This document shows positions 27,317 to 35,698 of a stretch of 60,327 nucleotides of DNA, in pieces. Under the pieces are notes generated by a model that saw only the letters and a program-made list of their open reading frames with translations, made no database searches and was not told the DNA's origin. Location: NCBI RefSeq assembly GCF_000332335.1, contig NZ_KB235948.1:2936570-2996896 (forward strand), in the 5' to 3' direction. The stretch's first letter is position 1. Each line of letters begins with the position of its first letter. This stretch comes from Kamptonema formosum PCC 10802 (lineage in GTDB: Bacteria > Cyanobacteriota > Cyanobacteriia > Cyanobacteriales > Oscillatoriaceae). The position numbers were made by a program, and so were the translations under genes.

Positions 27317-27635
27317 TATAGCAGTATTCACTTAGATTAGGACACAAAGGACAGGCGGGACGTCTGTCCGACGCCTTAGATAGCAGTATGCACTTAGGAC
27401 ACCTACATTCCAGCCTTCCTTGCTCCCCTGCTCCCGAAGCTCCTATTGTCCTCGCCCAATATAGCAGTAGGCACTTAGGTTCGTACATTTCGGCCTCTTT
27501 TGCACCCCCGCACTCCGGCTCCTATTGTCCTAACCCATATTACCACTGGGATATAGACGTAGGGCAGGCGTCCCGCCGGGCCTGAAGGTCTAATGTCCTA
27601 ATCTAAGTGGCTAATGTTATATCACTTCTGCTATA
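27317..27635. mobile_element. Composite family A element A5 in one duplication copy
   Basis: About 319 bp, with TATAGCAGTATTCACTTAG at the left and CTTCTGCTATA at the right and at least one further family A unit joined inside (TATAGCAGTAGGCACTTAGG at 27462). The second duplication copy has GGCAGGTAAATTCT at the same place (28914-28927), i.e. an empty site with a single TA where this copy has two flanking TA. Confidence 0.85.
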
Positions 27636-27772
27636 AATCTTATGATTTCCTTTTGATTGATTTTTCTAAAAAATAGGAGCCAAATGCTGTAAGCTTTTAT
27701 GTGAGAGCTTTTTGCTATTATGTGAGCAATCCCAATCAGGAATAGATTATCCGAAATGGATAGAATGGCCCT

Positions 27773-27822
27773 GCTAGACCGGCGGCCCTCGGCACAAACC
27801 GGGGGATGGCAGGGAGTCTAGC
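27773..27822 (-). other. Conserved stem structure 3' of vipp1 copy A
   Basis: Outer stem GCTAGAC/GTCTAGC encloses an inner stem CCCTCGG/CCGGGGG with a CACAAA loop. The second copy (29059-29108) keeps both stems and differs in the loop (CAGGAG) and in two unpaired bases. It lies about 45 bases after the vipp1 stop. No T-run follows, so a simple terminator is unlikely; an mRNA 3' stabiliser is possible. Confidence 0.5.
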
Positions 27823-27866
27823 AAGGTGCCGGCGGTTTGGATTGTAGGGCTGCGGGCCGGTGCGGC

Positions 27867-28640
27867 CTAAGACTCGTTGAGCTGCCGGCGCAACTGTTCG
27901 AGCTCCTCATCAACAGCTGAGCCGGTTTTCGGGGCAGCCGTTTGACCGGCACCGGGGAGGTGACCTGTGGGTTCCGGAGAGCCAGCAATCAGCCCAGCCT
28001 TCATCGCCGCCAACTCATCGTCAACATCGCTGCTGCCTTCGAGCAAAATAAATTTCTCCTCGATCGAACTGCCGGCGAGTTCAGCTGCTGTCTGGGAGCG
28101 GGCTTCCATCTGCAACACTTTTTCTTCCATGCGGTCGAAAGCCGCCATAGCGCTGCTGCTGCCTATGTTGCCAATAGCGGTTTGCAGCTGCTCGTTGGCC
28201 TTAGCTGCGGCAAACCGGGCCTTGAGCATGTCCTGTTTAGTCTTGGCTTCGGAAATCTTGCTTTCCAGGGCGATCAGGTTGCGCTTGAGCGTCTCCACCT
28301 GAGTCGTGTGCTGATCCACCTGGGCTTTCAAGCTAACAGCTGTTTCAGCGTGGCTCTTTTTACGAACCAGCGCTTCCCGGGCCAGATTCTCATCCCCTTT
28401 TTGCAGGGCCAGCTGAGCCCGCTGCTGCCAGGTGCTGGCTTGTGACTGGGCCTGACTGTACTGTTGCTGGGTGCGTTTTTGAGTGACAATCGCACTGGCC
28501 ACAGCCTGGCGCAACTGCACCAGGTCTTCCTGCATATCAATAATAGACTGCTCGAGCATCTTTTCTGGGTCTTCAGCCTTGTTCACCATGTCGTTGAGAT
28601 TTGACCGGATGACTCGGCTAATGCGATCAAACAATCCCAT
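27867..28640 (-). CDS. vipp1: Vipp1/IM30 (PspA family), copy A
   Basis: A 257-residue ESCRT-III-like protein that polymerises into rings and rods on thylakoid and plasma membranes and is needed for thylakoid upkeep. The N-terminal amphipathic helix MGLFDRISRVIRSNLNDMV, the long coiled coil (about 25-160) and the block ENLAREAL..KK are diagnostic. A C-terminal extension ending ELEQLRRQLN after a flexible Gly/Pro linker marks it as Vipp1 rather than PspA. By eye it differs from copy B at about 25 of 257 positions (about 90 percent identity). It precedes thioredoxin on the same strand, with a family A insertion and structured RNA between. Confidence 0.93.
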   Translation of the reverse strand: MGLFDRISRVIRSNLNDMVNKAEDPEKMLEQSIIDMQEDLVQLRQAVASAIVTQKRTQQQYSQAQSQASTWQQRAQLALQKGDENLAREALVRKKSHAETAVSLKAQVDQHTTQVETLKRNLIALESKISEAKTKQDMLKARFAAAKANEQLQTAIGNIGSSSAMAAFDRMEEKVLQMEARSQTAAELAGSSIEEKFILLEGSSDVDDELAAMKAGLIAGSPEPTGHLPGAGQTAAPKTGSAVDEELEQLRRQLNES

Positions 28641-29058
28641 GATTTGGTTTTCCTTTTGGGGTGTGCGAGGGGTGCCGGCATCCGACTTGTCAGCCGGCTG
28701 GGCGAGGCTTCAGTTGGCCAGAGTCTCAAGGGGTTCAGGCAACAGACAGCTGTCCCCAACTAATATCTAGTTTAGGTTGTTCTTTTCAGGGAGACAGAAA
28801 GCTGCGCTTGGAAGGCAAGCCTCACACAAAATCTGCATCATGTTAAAGCATTTGTATTTTGACGCTTTTTGTGCAGCCTGAGCAAATCGCAGCCGCATCC
28901 AGCCCGCCTCCCGGGCAGGTAAATTCTCTAACTTCCTTTTGATTGATTTGTATAAAAAAGTATCTGTAAATGCTGGAAGTGTTTCTGTGATAGCCTTTAG
29001 CTATTGTGCGCTTCATCCCAATCAGGAAGAGATTATCCGAAATGGATAGAATGGCCCT

Positions 29059-29108
29059 GCTAGACCGGCGGCCCTCGGCAGGAGCCGGGGGATGCCAGGC
29101 AGTCTAGC
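29059..29108 (-). other. Conserved stem structure 3' of vipp1 copy B
   Basis: Same nested stems as at 27773-27822: GCTAGAC/GTCTAGC outside and CCCTCGG/CCGGGGG inside. Here the loop is CAGGAG. Confidence 0.5.
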
Positions 29109-29152
29109 AAGGTGCCGGCGGTTTAGACCGTGGGGCTGCGGGCCGGTGCGAC

Positions 29153-29926
29153 CTAAGACTCGTTGAGCTGCCGGCGCAACTGTTCGAGCTCGTCATCAAC
29201 AGCTGAGCCGGGTTTGGGGGCTGCCGTCTGACCGGCACCGGGGAGTTGACCTTTGGGTTCCGGAGAGCCAGCAATCAGCCCAGCCTTCATCGCCGCCAAC
29301 TCATCGTCAACATCGCTGCTGCCTTCGAGCAAACGAAATTGCTCCTCGATCGAATTGCCGGCGAGTTCAGCTGCTGCCTGGGAGCGAGCTTCCATCTGCA
29401 GCACTTTTTCTTCCATGCGGTCGAAAGCCGCCATAGCGCTGCTGGTGCCGATGCGGCCCATAGCGCTTTGCAGCTGCTCGTTGGCCTTTGCAGCGGCCAC
29501 CCTGGCCTTCAGCATGTCCTTTTTGGTCTTGGCTTCGGAAATCTTGCTTTCCAGGGCGATCAGGTTGCGCTTGAGCGTCTCCACCTGACTCATGTGCTGG
29601 TCGAGCTGGGCTTTCAGGGTAGCAGCTGTTTCAGCGTGGCTCTTTTTACGAACCAGCGCTTCCCGGGCCAGATTCTCATCCCCTTTTTGCAGGGCCAGCT
29701 GAGCCCGCTGCTGCCAGGTGTTGGCTTCTGACTGGGCCTGACTGTACTGTTGCTGGGTGCGTTTTTGAGTGGCAATCGCACTGGCCACAGCCTGGCGCAG
29801 CTGCAGCAGGTCTTCCTGCATATCAACAATAGACTGCTCGAGAATCTTTTCTGGGTCTTCAGCCTTGTTCACCATGTCGTTGAGATTTGACCGGATGACT
29901 CGGCTAATGCGATCAAACAATCCCAT
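29153..29926 (-). CDS. vipp1: Vipp1/IM30 (PspA family), copy B
   Basis: Second 257-residue Vipp1 from the tandem duplication. All Vipp1 landmarks are kept: amphipathic helix 1-19, coiled coil, and the C-terminal helix DDELEQLRRQLN. Substitutions relative to copy A are mostly conservative (Ile/Val, Ser/Thr, Gln/Lys) and spread along the coil, so both copies appear under selection. It is transcribed toward copy A; the upstream 170 bases are also duplicated, so both genes probably have the same promoter. Downstream it has the duplicated thioredoxin leader but no thioredoxin gene. Confidence 0.93.
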   Translation of the reverse strand: MGLFDRISRVIRSNLNDMVNKAEDPEKILEQSIVDMQEDLLQLRQAVASAIATQKRTQQQYSQAQSEANTWQQRAQLALQKGDENLAREALVRKKSHAETAATLKAQLDQHMSQVETLKRNLIALESKISEAKTKKDMLKARVAAAKANEQLQSAMGRIGTSSAMAAFDRMEEKVLQMEARSQAAAELAGNSIEEQFRLLEGSSDVDDELAAMKAGLIAGSPEPKGQLPGAGQTAAPKPGSAVDDELEQLRRQLNES

Positions 29927-30654
29927 GATTTCGTTTTCCTTTTGGGGTGTGCGAGGGGTGCCGGCATCCGACTTGTCAGCCGGCGGGGCGAGGCTTCAGT
30001 TGGCCAGAGTCTCAAGGGGTTCAGGCAACAGACAGCTGTCCCCAACTAATATCTAGTTTAGGTTGTTCTTTTCAGGGAGACAGAAAGCTGCGCTTGGAAG
30101 CTTCCTTTCTTTGGCTCTCTTTCTCCAGTTTAAAAACTTCCAGCTTTAATCGGCAGAGCGTGGCAAATGTCTTTCGATCGGGGCTGGCAGCTGTCTCGCC
30201 TTGCCCGAAGTTCGGTTTTGCGCCCCAGTTGCGGCATTTCTAAGGGATTTGCTCGCCGGCGGGCGAGGGCCTGGTGCTGGCCAGTCTGGTGGGGGAGGGG
30301 AGGCAACTGCCCGCACCTGAGGGAATGAAATTTTTTCCGGTTGGAAACTATTCGTTGAGACTCCAGCGCGGCAGCCGGCGCTCAAGTCGCTCACGGTGCC
30401 GGCTGCCAAGTTAGAGAGCCGGTCTGGTGTTCTTGTGAAACGGGAAGAAAGCGGGAGCGGAGGGAGTGCCGGTAGCCGCCCTGCGGCTAGAAGGTTAGAA
30501 TTTCTCTCCTCCCAGCCAAAGAAACCCGGTTTCTAGTATGGCGTCACGGTGCCGGTGTGAAGTTAGAGAGCCATCTTTTCTAACCCATCTCAACTCTAAA
30601 CTCTGAACTCGCTCTGACATTCTGCTGTGTTCTGCGCTCTCCAGTAGCTGGAAG
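29927..30654. other. Upstream region of vipp1 copy B and gene-free stretch
   Basis: 29927-30100 is the vipp1 leader, repeated before copy A. From 30100 on there is no supportable gene. A half copy of the family B palindrome lies at 30520-30534, preceded by CCAA and followed by TAGTATGG as at 10100-10114. Confidence 0.45.
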
Positions 30655-30816
30655 TATAGCAGCAGCCACTTAGATTAAAACATTAGACCTTGAGGGCAGC
30701 CAGACGCTGGCCTACGTCTATATAGCAGTAAGCATTTAGGAAACGTACATTCCGGCCTCCCTTGCTCCGCCGCTGCCGAAGTTTCTATTGTTCTAACCCA
30801 TATGACTGCTGCTATA
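30655..30816. mobile_element. Family A MITE-like element, copy A6
   Basis: A 162-bp copy in the same orientation as A1 and very similar to it, with TATAGCAGCAGCCACTTAG at the left and TGACTGCTGCTATA at the right. The internal TATAGCAGTAAGCATTTAGG is also shared. Confidence 0.75.
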
Positions 30817-30959
30817 AAATGCGCCCCGAGTGCGGTTTTTCTGGCCGGCCTTCAATCGCGTCCACTCCGAGCTCTTTGGGTGCCTTCTCCAAGGGAGAGG
30901 CCCCCAACTTCTGTGACAGTGCGCTGCGATATCTAGCTCGGTCCCAGTTGGTTTGTGTG

Positions 30960-31078
30960 AGTCCCTGTAAGGGATTGAAAAAGGGATTGAAAACGGGATT
31001 AAAATTCAGGGATTGAAATTTTAAATAGCCCCTAACGGGGGAAGGAATCCCACAAAGGGGATTGAAACCAGCTCACCT
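30960..31078. repeat. Cluster of short GGGATTGAAA repeats upstream (3') of pspA
   Basis: AGGGATTGAAA or a close variant occurs at about 30969, 30981, 30993, 31008 and 31058, with irregular spacing of 12-50 bases. GGGATTGAAAC is the usual 3' end of many cyanobacterial CRISPR repeats, but there is no full-length repeat or spacer here. Confidence 0.4.
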
Positions 31079-31798
31079 CTAGATTTCGGGATTTTTGTCA
31101 GCTGGCGAGTGGGTGGGGGGTAACTGGGCTGGCTTGCTGCCGGTGAGCATTTGAGCCTTCATGGCCGCCAGCTCAGCCTCAACGCCGCCACCGTCTTGCA
31201 GGGAAGCAAATTTTTGTTCTAAATCTTCCGCACCCATTTCAGCGAGGGCTTCTGAGCGAGCTTCTAGCTGCAAGACCTTTTCTTCCATGCGGTCGAAGGC
31301 GCTCAAAGCGCTGCCGGTGCTGAGCTGTCCCATCATCTCGCGGATTTTCTCAGCCGCTTTGGCGGAGCGAGCCCGGGCGATGTAGAGGTCTTTTTTGCTT
31401 CTGGCTTCGGAAATTTTGCCCTCCAGAGAGCGCATGTTTTGCTTGAGCTGGCTGACAGCAGAAGTTTGCAGTTCGATCTGCTTGCGCATCGCCTCTGCGG
31501 TTTCCTGGTAGGATTTTTTGCGGGTGAGGGCTTCCCGCGCCAAGTTTTCATCGCCCTTTTGCAGGGCGAGCTGGGCGCGCCGGTGCCACTCATCTGCGGT
31601 GGACTGGGTTCTGGAATAGTCGCGCTCAGTGCGTTTCTGAGTGGCAATCGCCTGAGCCACCGCTTGCCGAAGTTGAATCAGATCCTCCTGCATGTCATGC
31701 ACAGCCTGTTCCAGAACTTTTTCTGGATCTTCGGCACTGCCAATCAGACTGTTTATATTGGCGCGAATCACCCGCATGATTCGGTCAAAGAATCCCAT
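31079..31798 (-). CDS. pspA: Phage shock protein A (PspA)
   Basis: A 239-residue PspA/IM30 family protein distinct from the two Vipp1 copies. N-terminal amphipathic helix MGFFDRIMRVIRANINSLI, coiled-coil core with EDPEKVLEQAV and ENLAREALTRKK. It ends after a short Pro-rich tail and lacks the Vipp1 C-terminal helix, so it corresponds to the membrane-stress PspA of cyanobacteria. The ATG at 31798 is at the conserved MGFFDR; a longer frame of 12 codons upstream is not family-like. It lies between vipp1 copy B and a SPOR protein, all on the minus strand, with gaps too long to assume one operon. Confidence 0.92.
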   Translation of the reverse strand: MGFFDRIMRVIRANINSLIGSAEDPEKVLEQAVHDMQEDLIQLRQAVAQAIATQKRTERDYSRTQSTADEWHRRAQLALQKGDENLAREALTRKKSYQETAEAMRKQIELQTSAVSQLKQNMRSLEGKISEARSKKDLYIARARSAKAAEKIREMMGQLSTGSALSAFDRMEEKVLQLEARSEALAEMGAEDLEQKFASLQDGGGVEAELAAMKAQMLTGSKPAQLPPTHSPADKNPEI

Positions 31799-32063
31799 GA
31801 CGGCTCCATTTTTGGTGCTAGGGTTTACAGGCATTCCTTAGCGGCTCACACCAGCAGGGCGGTTGCTCCCGCTCTCTATTGGCCCAGTATAAATCTGAGT
31901 CGCTGGCGGTAAATTTTCTGGGGGTGAGGGGAGAGACGTCAGCTGGGAAGCAGGTCTTGCGTAAAGCGGTTTACCCTGCCCCCCTCGCCCGCCGCCACAA
32001 GAAAAATTTACAGGTGCGCTGCTTTTATGGTATCGCACCGGCTCTGGGGAGGGAGCCTGAGAG

Positions 32064-33329
32064 TTAAGGCCGGTAGACCTTGGCCGACAGCCCCTGCCGC
32101 TGCAGTTGCTCCACCAGAGTTTTGGCGGTGGCGGCATCGTTGAAGGCCCCGAGCTGGATGCGAACGCCGGCGGGGAAGTCGCGAAGGTAGGCGTCCGCGA
32201 CGACTTGCTGCGCCTTTTCCAGGCTTGTCGGGTCGGTGTAATCCGTGACAACGAAGTAATAGTCGCCTTCTACGGGTACATAGGGTTCAGCGGCGGGGGG
32301 TGGCGCTGCCGCTGATGGCGCTGTCTGTGCGGGCACCACCGGCGCTGGCAGGGGTTGCCCCGTGGCCGGTGCGGCTGGCTCTGCCTGGTTTGAACCCGGC
32401 AGCAGCGCCGCCGAGAGATTTTCCAGCCCTTTGTCGGCTGCCGGTGGGGGAGCGCTCTCCTGTGGCGGGAGCGTCACTTGGGGGAGGGAGCGCTGCTGCG
32501 GTGAGGGCAGCGCTTGGGGAGTGGCAACCGGTGCCGGTTTGGGAGTTAGGGTGCTGAGGCTGCCCAAATTCAGGTCCACAAACTCCCGGGAGGCTAAATC
32601 GGGAGTGGGAGCCCCACTGCTGGCCTCCGGCCCGGTGCTGGCCGGATTGGGGGCGGCGGCGGGGGTCTGTTTGGCCGGCTGCCGGTTGCTCGCCACATTA
32701 TTGCTGCCATTGGGATGGGTGACGACATAGCCGAGAGTTGCGCTGGCCATTAAAAACAGGAGCATTGAGCCGATTCCCAAGGGGTTGAGCAGGCTCTCTG
32801 CCGGACTCCGTTCTGCTTGTTTTGGCGGGTGTTCCTCTGCCAGACTTTTGAGCAGGACTTCTGAGGATTCCAGATAGTCATCCGCAGCTGAGTTTGTTTC
32901 TGCAACCGCCACACTCTCACCGGCTGCAGCCGTGGCTGCTGGCGTTAGGTCAGTCCCGCCAGCACCGGCGCTCCTGCCCGCTGCTGTGTCCGCCTCTTCC
33001 GGTTTGGGGGCAAAAGTCAGCAGTGCCGGCTCGGATGGGGGAGAGAGCGCTTCCGGCGATGGCTGTGGCTGCTGCTGTGGCGGTGATGCCGCTTCTGGGT
33101 TGGTTCTGCCGCCGGTGGCTGTCACATAAATCAAATCCAGAGGTTGCCTGGGAAGGCGACCCATTTCCCGGTAAGAAGACAGTGATTTTTCCGAGCGTCG
33201 CTGGCGTCGGTACCGGCTTAGTTCTTCTTCTAGCTTGACATCCAAACTGCTCAAGGCCGCCTGTAAGGCCGGCTTTAAGGACTCGGGCTTTGAAGGGGTG
33301 GAGGACTCGACGGATAAACGTTCGCTCAT
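32064..33329 (-). CDS. SPOR domain membrane protein
   Basis: A 421-residue bitopic protein: a cytoplasmic charged N-terminus (1-190; VKLEEELSRYRRQRRSEKSL), one transmembrane helix at about 208-226 (MLLFLMASATLGYVV), a long Pro/Ala-rich linker, and a C-terminal SPOR-type domain (about 355-421) ending VRIQLGAFNDAATAKTLVEQLQRQG. SPOR domains bind glycan strands stripped of stem peptides at the division septum. The linker length would span the periplasm. Similar proteins are common in cyanobacteria without a fixed name. Divergent from dciA. Confidence 0.82.
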   Translation of the reverse strand: MSERLSVESSTPSKPESLKPALQAALSSLDVKLEEELSRYRRQRRSEKSLSSYREMGRLPRQPLDLIYVTATGGRTNPEAASPPQQQPQPSPEALSPPSEPALLTFAPKPEEADTAAGRSAGAGGTDLTPAATAAAGESVAVAETNSAADDYLESSEVLLKSLAEEHPPKQAERSPAESLLNPLGIGSMLLFLMASATLGYVVTHPNGSNNVASNRQPAKQTPAAAPNPASTGPEASSGAPTPDLASREFVDLNLGSLSTLTPKPAPVATPQALPSPQQRSLPQVTLPPQESAPPPAADKGLENLSAALLPGSNQAEPAAPATGQPLPAPVVPAQTAPSAAAPPPAAEPYVPVEGDYYFVVTDYTDPTSLEKAQQVVADAYLRDFPAGVRIQLGAFNDAATAKTLVEQLQRQGLSAKVYRP

Positions 33330-33550
33330 GGTGTGCGGCTCCTACCGGCTGTTTCAAGCGGGCATCAAAGGAAGGGAACAGTCCCTCAGGTGCTGGCTGC
33401 CTGTTGCGGGCGCTCACGGGCTGTACCGATTTAAGGATATTTCAATCTCCGATAGTATTCAACGCGATTCCCCTCAGGCAGGCTGGAACATCGGTGTAAA
33501 TCTGAACTATAGCAAAAGCGGGCACCTGACACAGTGCGGGCGTGGTCTTA

Positions 33551-33625
33551 TAGCGGGTTTCGTATGAGTGAGGTATCCAGAAACCCGGTTTCTTTAAGAA
33601 ACCGGGTTTCTGGGGTGCACTGACG
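33551..33625. mobile_element. Family B palindromic element, copy B6 (right end lost)
   Basis: Left end TAGCGGGTTTCGTATGAGTG and core palindrome 33579-33611; the right side reads GGGGTGCACTGACG with no CGCTA. It lies between divergent genes (SPOR protein and dciA), so at least here it does not serve as terminator of a convergent pair. The rest of 33330-33705 has no gene. Confidence 0.65.
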
Positions 33626-33705
33626 CCCCCACTCACCCTAACAATTGGGGAGAGGAATGGCTCGCGGCGCGCCAGTGATGCGGTTGTGAATTTGGAGTTG
33701 GCACT

Positions 33706-34245
33706 ATGGGATTTGAATCTCTCAATCGGGCTCTGGGCTCTCTGGGGAATCAGGCACAGTTGCAGCCACTGCAAGAATTCCAGCGCCTCCGGTCCTGCTG
33801 GCCGGACGCCGTTGGCCCGGTGGTGGCGGCCCAGACTCGCCTCCTGTCGGTGGAGCGGGGCGTGCTGAAGGTGGCGGTATCCAGTTCCGTTTGGGCGCAA
33901 CAGCTGACGTTTCAGCGCCGGCTGATTTTGGCTAAGTTGAACGCCTGTCTGGCTGCGCCGCTGGCTGACATTCGCTTTTCCACGGCTCAGTGGGTGCTTG
34001 CGCCCCAGAGCGATGAGTCTGTGGCGGGGGATCATCCCAGCCGCCTTCCCCACCCGCACCAGCCACCGGCTGCCGGCAGTGCGCCCGCTCCTCCTGACGC
34101 TCTGGCGGCTTTTCAGCGGTGGGCCCAGGGAATACAGGCGCGAGGGCAGTCTTTGCCGCTTTGCCCCCAGTGTGACTGCCCGGCACCACCGGGAGAGATC
34201 CAGCGCTGGGGCGTTTGCGCCCTGTGCGCTGCTCAGCAGTGGTGA
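33706..34245 (+). CDS. dciA: DciA-like DUF721 protein with C-terminal zinc finger
   Basis: A 179-residue DUF721 protein. The N-terminal domain (about 10-95) has the family pattern W-x-DAVGPVVAAQTRLLSVERGVL and VAVSSSVWAQQLTFQR, the fold of DciA, which assists loading of the DnaB helicase in bacteria lacking DnaC. A Pro-rich linker leads to a C-terminal C-x2-C ... C-x2-C pair (CPQC and CALC), a likely zinc knuckle seen in cyanobacterial forms. GGAG precedes the ATG at a good distance. Function is inferred from the family. Confidence 0.82.
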   Translation: MGFESLNRALGSLGNQAQLQPLQEFQRLRSCWPDAVGPVVAAQTRLLSVERGVLKVAVSSSVWAQQLTFQRRLILAKLNACLAAPLADIRFSTAQWVLAPQSDESVAGDHPSRLPHPHQPPAAGSAPAPPDALAAFQRWAQGIQARGQSLPLCPQCDCPAPPGEIQRWGVCALCAAQQW

Positions 34246-34923
34246 GCCGCCGGCTGTGTTTTAGGCGTTGGGTTTGTGTGGGGGTTTTGAACAGGGGGTT
34301 CGGGGAGAGGCGGGGAGGTTTCCGGTTTCAGGGGAAGAGGGAGTTTCAATCCCGTTTCCGGGATTCAGCTGGCCAGAAATCTTCTCCTCCTGCCCCCTGA
34401 TGAAATCATTGTGGCATTGATATGGGCTTCTTTGCAAAACCGGGATGCTCCCAACAGGGACACCTGACCCCTGACCCGCCGGTGTCAGGTTTTGGGTGTT
34501 AGGTGGTCGCGTGTCCCTCTTGTTCGCAAGCCCCTCACTCCCGCTTCCCCCCTAACCCCTAACCTCTAACCCTCGTTCCCGGGCGATCCCCATTAACGAG
34601 ATATACCCGGGGTGAATTTCTTCCTTTGAGGGCTTGTTCTTTTCGCGGAATGGGTTCCGGATGCCTGGCTCCATTTGTGGTTTGACTTGATCCCCGCTGG
34701 GTTTTCTCCTAAATGGGTCTAGTGGCTCCCGAGCTTCGGGGATCTTTTTTAAGCGTGAGTGAGCCGGTTTTTCGAGGAAATCTAAAAAAAAGATAAAGGT
34801 TTGCAGGAGCTTGGGGATCGCTAAAACCCATACGCAATATAGGGTTGCAGGCTGTTTGGGGCGGAAAGCGCTTAGATAACAATTAAAGAAGAACATCACT
34901 CACAGCTCCAGCGCGAGAATTCT
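34246..34923. other. Gene-free stretch between dciA and the Cys-containing small gene
   Basis: Contains G-rich and C-rich runs and one isolated TTTCAATCCCGTTTCCGGGATT palindrome near 34345. A 115-codon minus-strand frame (34552-34899) has a hydrophobic start but no family likeness or ribosome site; I do not call it. Confidence 0.4.
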
Positions 34924-35238
34924 ATGAAGACCCCAAATTGCCTTACTTCAGCTTGTCGTCACTGCCGGTTCTACCAGCCAGAGGGACGTCGCGGCGGTCA
35001 GTGCCAGCAACTGGGCGTGCCGGTGCGCGGAACCTGGAAGGCTTGCCAGCTGGCGATCCCACCCTTTGCGCCCTCTTGGGAAAATCTCGAAGAAATTATG
35101 ATCTGGCAGGAGAAAATGCTCATCGGCCAGGAGTCTCTGTCCCGGGCGGGATCGCTGGATTTTTCTCCCGAAGATGTCCCCTCTCAGGAAAGCGCCCCCA
35201 CACCGGCAGCCCCAAAGGCGGCTATTCTGGCGAAGTGA
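34924..35238 (+). CDS. Small Cys-containing protein, unknown function
   Basis: A 104-residue protein with CxxCRFY near residues 11-17 (ACRHCRF), a third Cys in GGQCQQLG (27-34) and a fourth in WKACQL (about 39-44). The four-Cys pattern in the first 45 residues could hold a zinc or iron-sulfur site. The segment APSWENLEEIMIWQEKML is helical, and the tail is Pro/Ala-rich. I recognise the pattern as a small cyanobacterial conserved protein without an assigned function. No operon partner is apparent. Confidence 0.65.
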   Translation: MKTPNCLTSACRHCRFYQPEGRRGGQCQQLGVPVRGTWKACQLAIPPFAPSWENLEEIMIWQEKMLIGQESLSRAGSLDFSPEDVPSQESAPTPAAPKAAILAK

Positions 35239-35552
35239 AACAAAAATTCATAAATAATCGGGCTCCCACTTCAGCACGGGCGAAATCTCCCTTTAATTTT
35301 TTAAGACAGATCAGAGGCATCTAGGAATTAACTAAATTTAGCTGTCCCTGCGGCAGAGCAATGGGACTTGCCCGTAGGGTTGGAGTCGGGATGCAGAGGC
35401 ACAAAGGGCTGAACCCCGAGAGTGCCGTGACAGTCAGGCCTATGATTGAAGCCGGTAACACCCGCTGGCCGTTCGGGCCAAACAGGGGTGAAACTGCTGC
35501 TGGCAATTTTCAATCCATTTCTGCCTACATAAGGCTGTCAGCAGTAGCCGAT
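35239..35552. other. Gene-free stretch before the candidate structured RNA
   Basis: No supportable gene. The stretch is moderately AT-rich and open frames in it have no recognisable motif. Confidence 0.4.
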
Positions 35553-35583
35553 TTGCATTCCACCTGTCGAAATATGCTATGAT
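35553..35583 (+). promoter_or_regulatory. Possible promoter of the 51-bp repeat transcript
   Basis: TTGCAT at 35553-35558 and TATGAT at 35578-35583 (19-base spacer), with a second -10-like TATGCT at 35573. Transcription would begin near 35590, just before the first 51-bp repeat. Not more than a motif match. Confidence 0.3.
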
Positions 35584-35596
35584 TTACTTGGTGCAA

Positions 35597-35698
35597 CCAC
35601 CCCGACCTGAAAACCATGATTGTGGGTGGCTGCCAATGATTCAACTGCCACCCCGACCTCAGAACCATGATGGTGGGTGGCCGCAAATGATTCAGGCG
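35597..35698 (+). ncRNA. Candidate structured RNA: two 51-bp tandem repeats
   Basis: CCACCCCGACCT starts at 35597 and again at 35648. Each unit contains CCACCC...GGGTGG arms about 20 bases apart, so each can fold into a hairpin with ACCATGAT in its loop, followed by AATGATTCA. The units differ at about eight positions, mainly in loops and linkers. No start codon with a ribosome site opens a conserved frame. A near-perfect 14-bp hairpin lies further down at 35885-35917. I cannot match it to a named cyanobacterial sRNA. Confidence 0.4.

Larger units (their letters stand above)
27207..30100. repeat. Tandem duplication carrying two vipp1 genes
   Basis: Two direct copies: about 27207-28806 and about 28807-30100. 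Each holds, in minus-strand order, a vipp1 leader, vipp1, a structured 3' region and the thioredoxin leader (CACACAAAAT...GCATCATGTTAAAGC). The junction is visible: GCTGCGCTTGGAA is followed by GGCAAGCCTCAC in the first copy boundary (28807) and by GCTTCCTTTC after the second. The left copy is about 300 bp longer because of one family A insertion. Confidence 0.9.

Noticed and set aside
30960-31078. CRISPR array
   Set aside because: The GGGATTGAAA words are only about 10 bases, unevenly spaced, and no full 35-37-base repeat with spacers of constant length is present; no cas gene is nearby.
33579-33611. Family B core as a phage attachment site
   Set aside because: No integrase or tRNA is next to any copy, and copies are too many and too dispersed.
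34552-34899. 115-codon minus-strand gene with hydrophobic N-terminus
   Set aside because: No ribosome site, no recognisable family, and the C-terminal half is low-complexity Lys/Pro/Glu; more likely chance.
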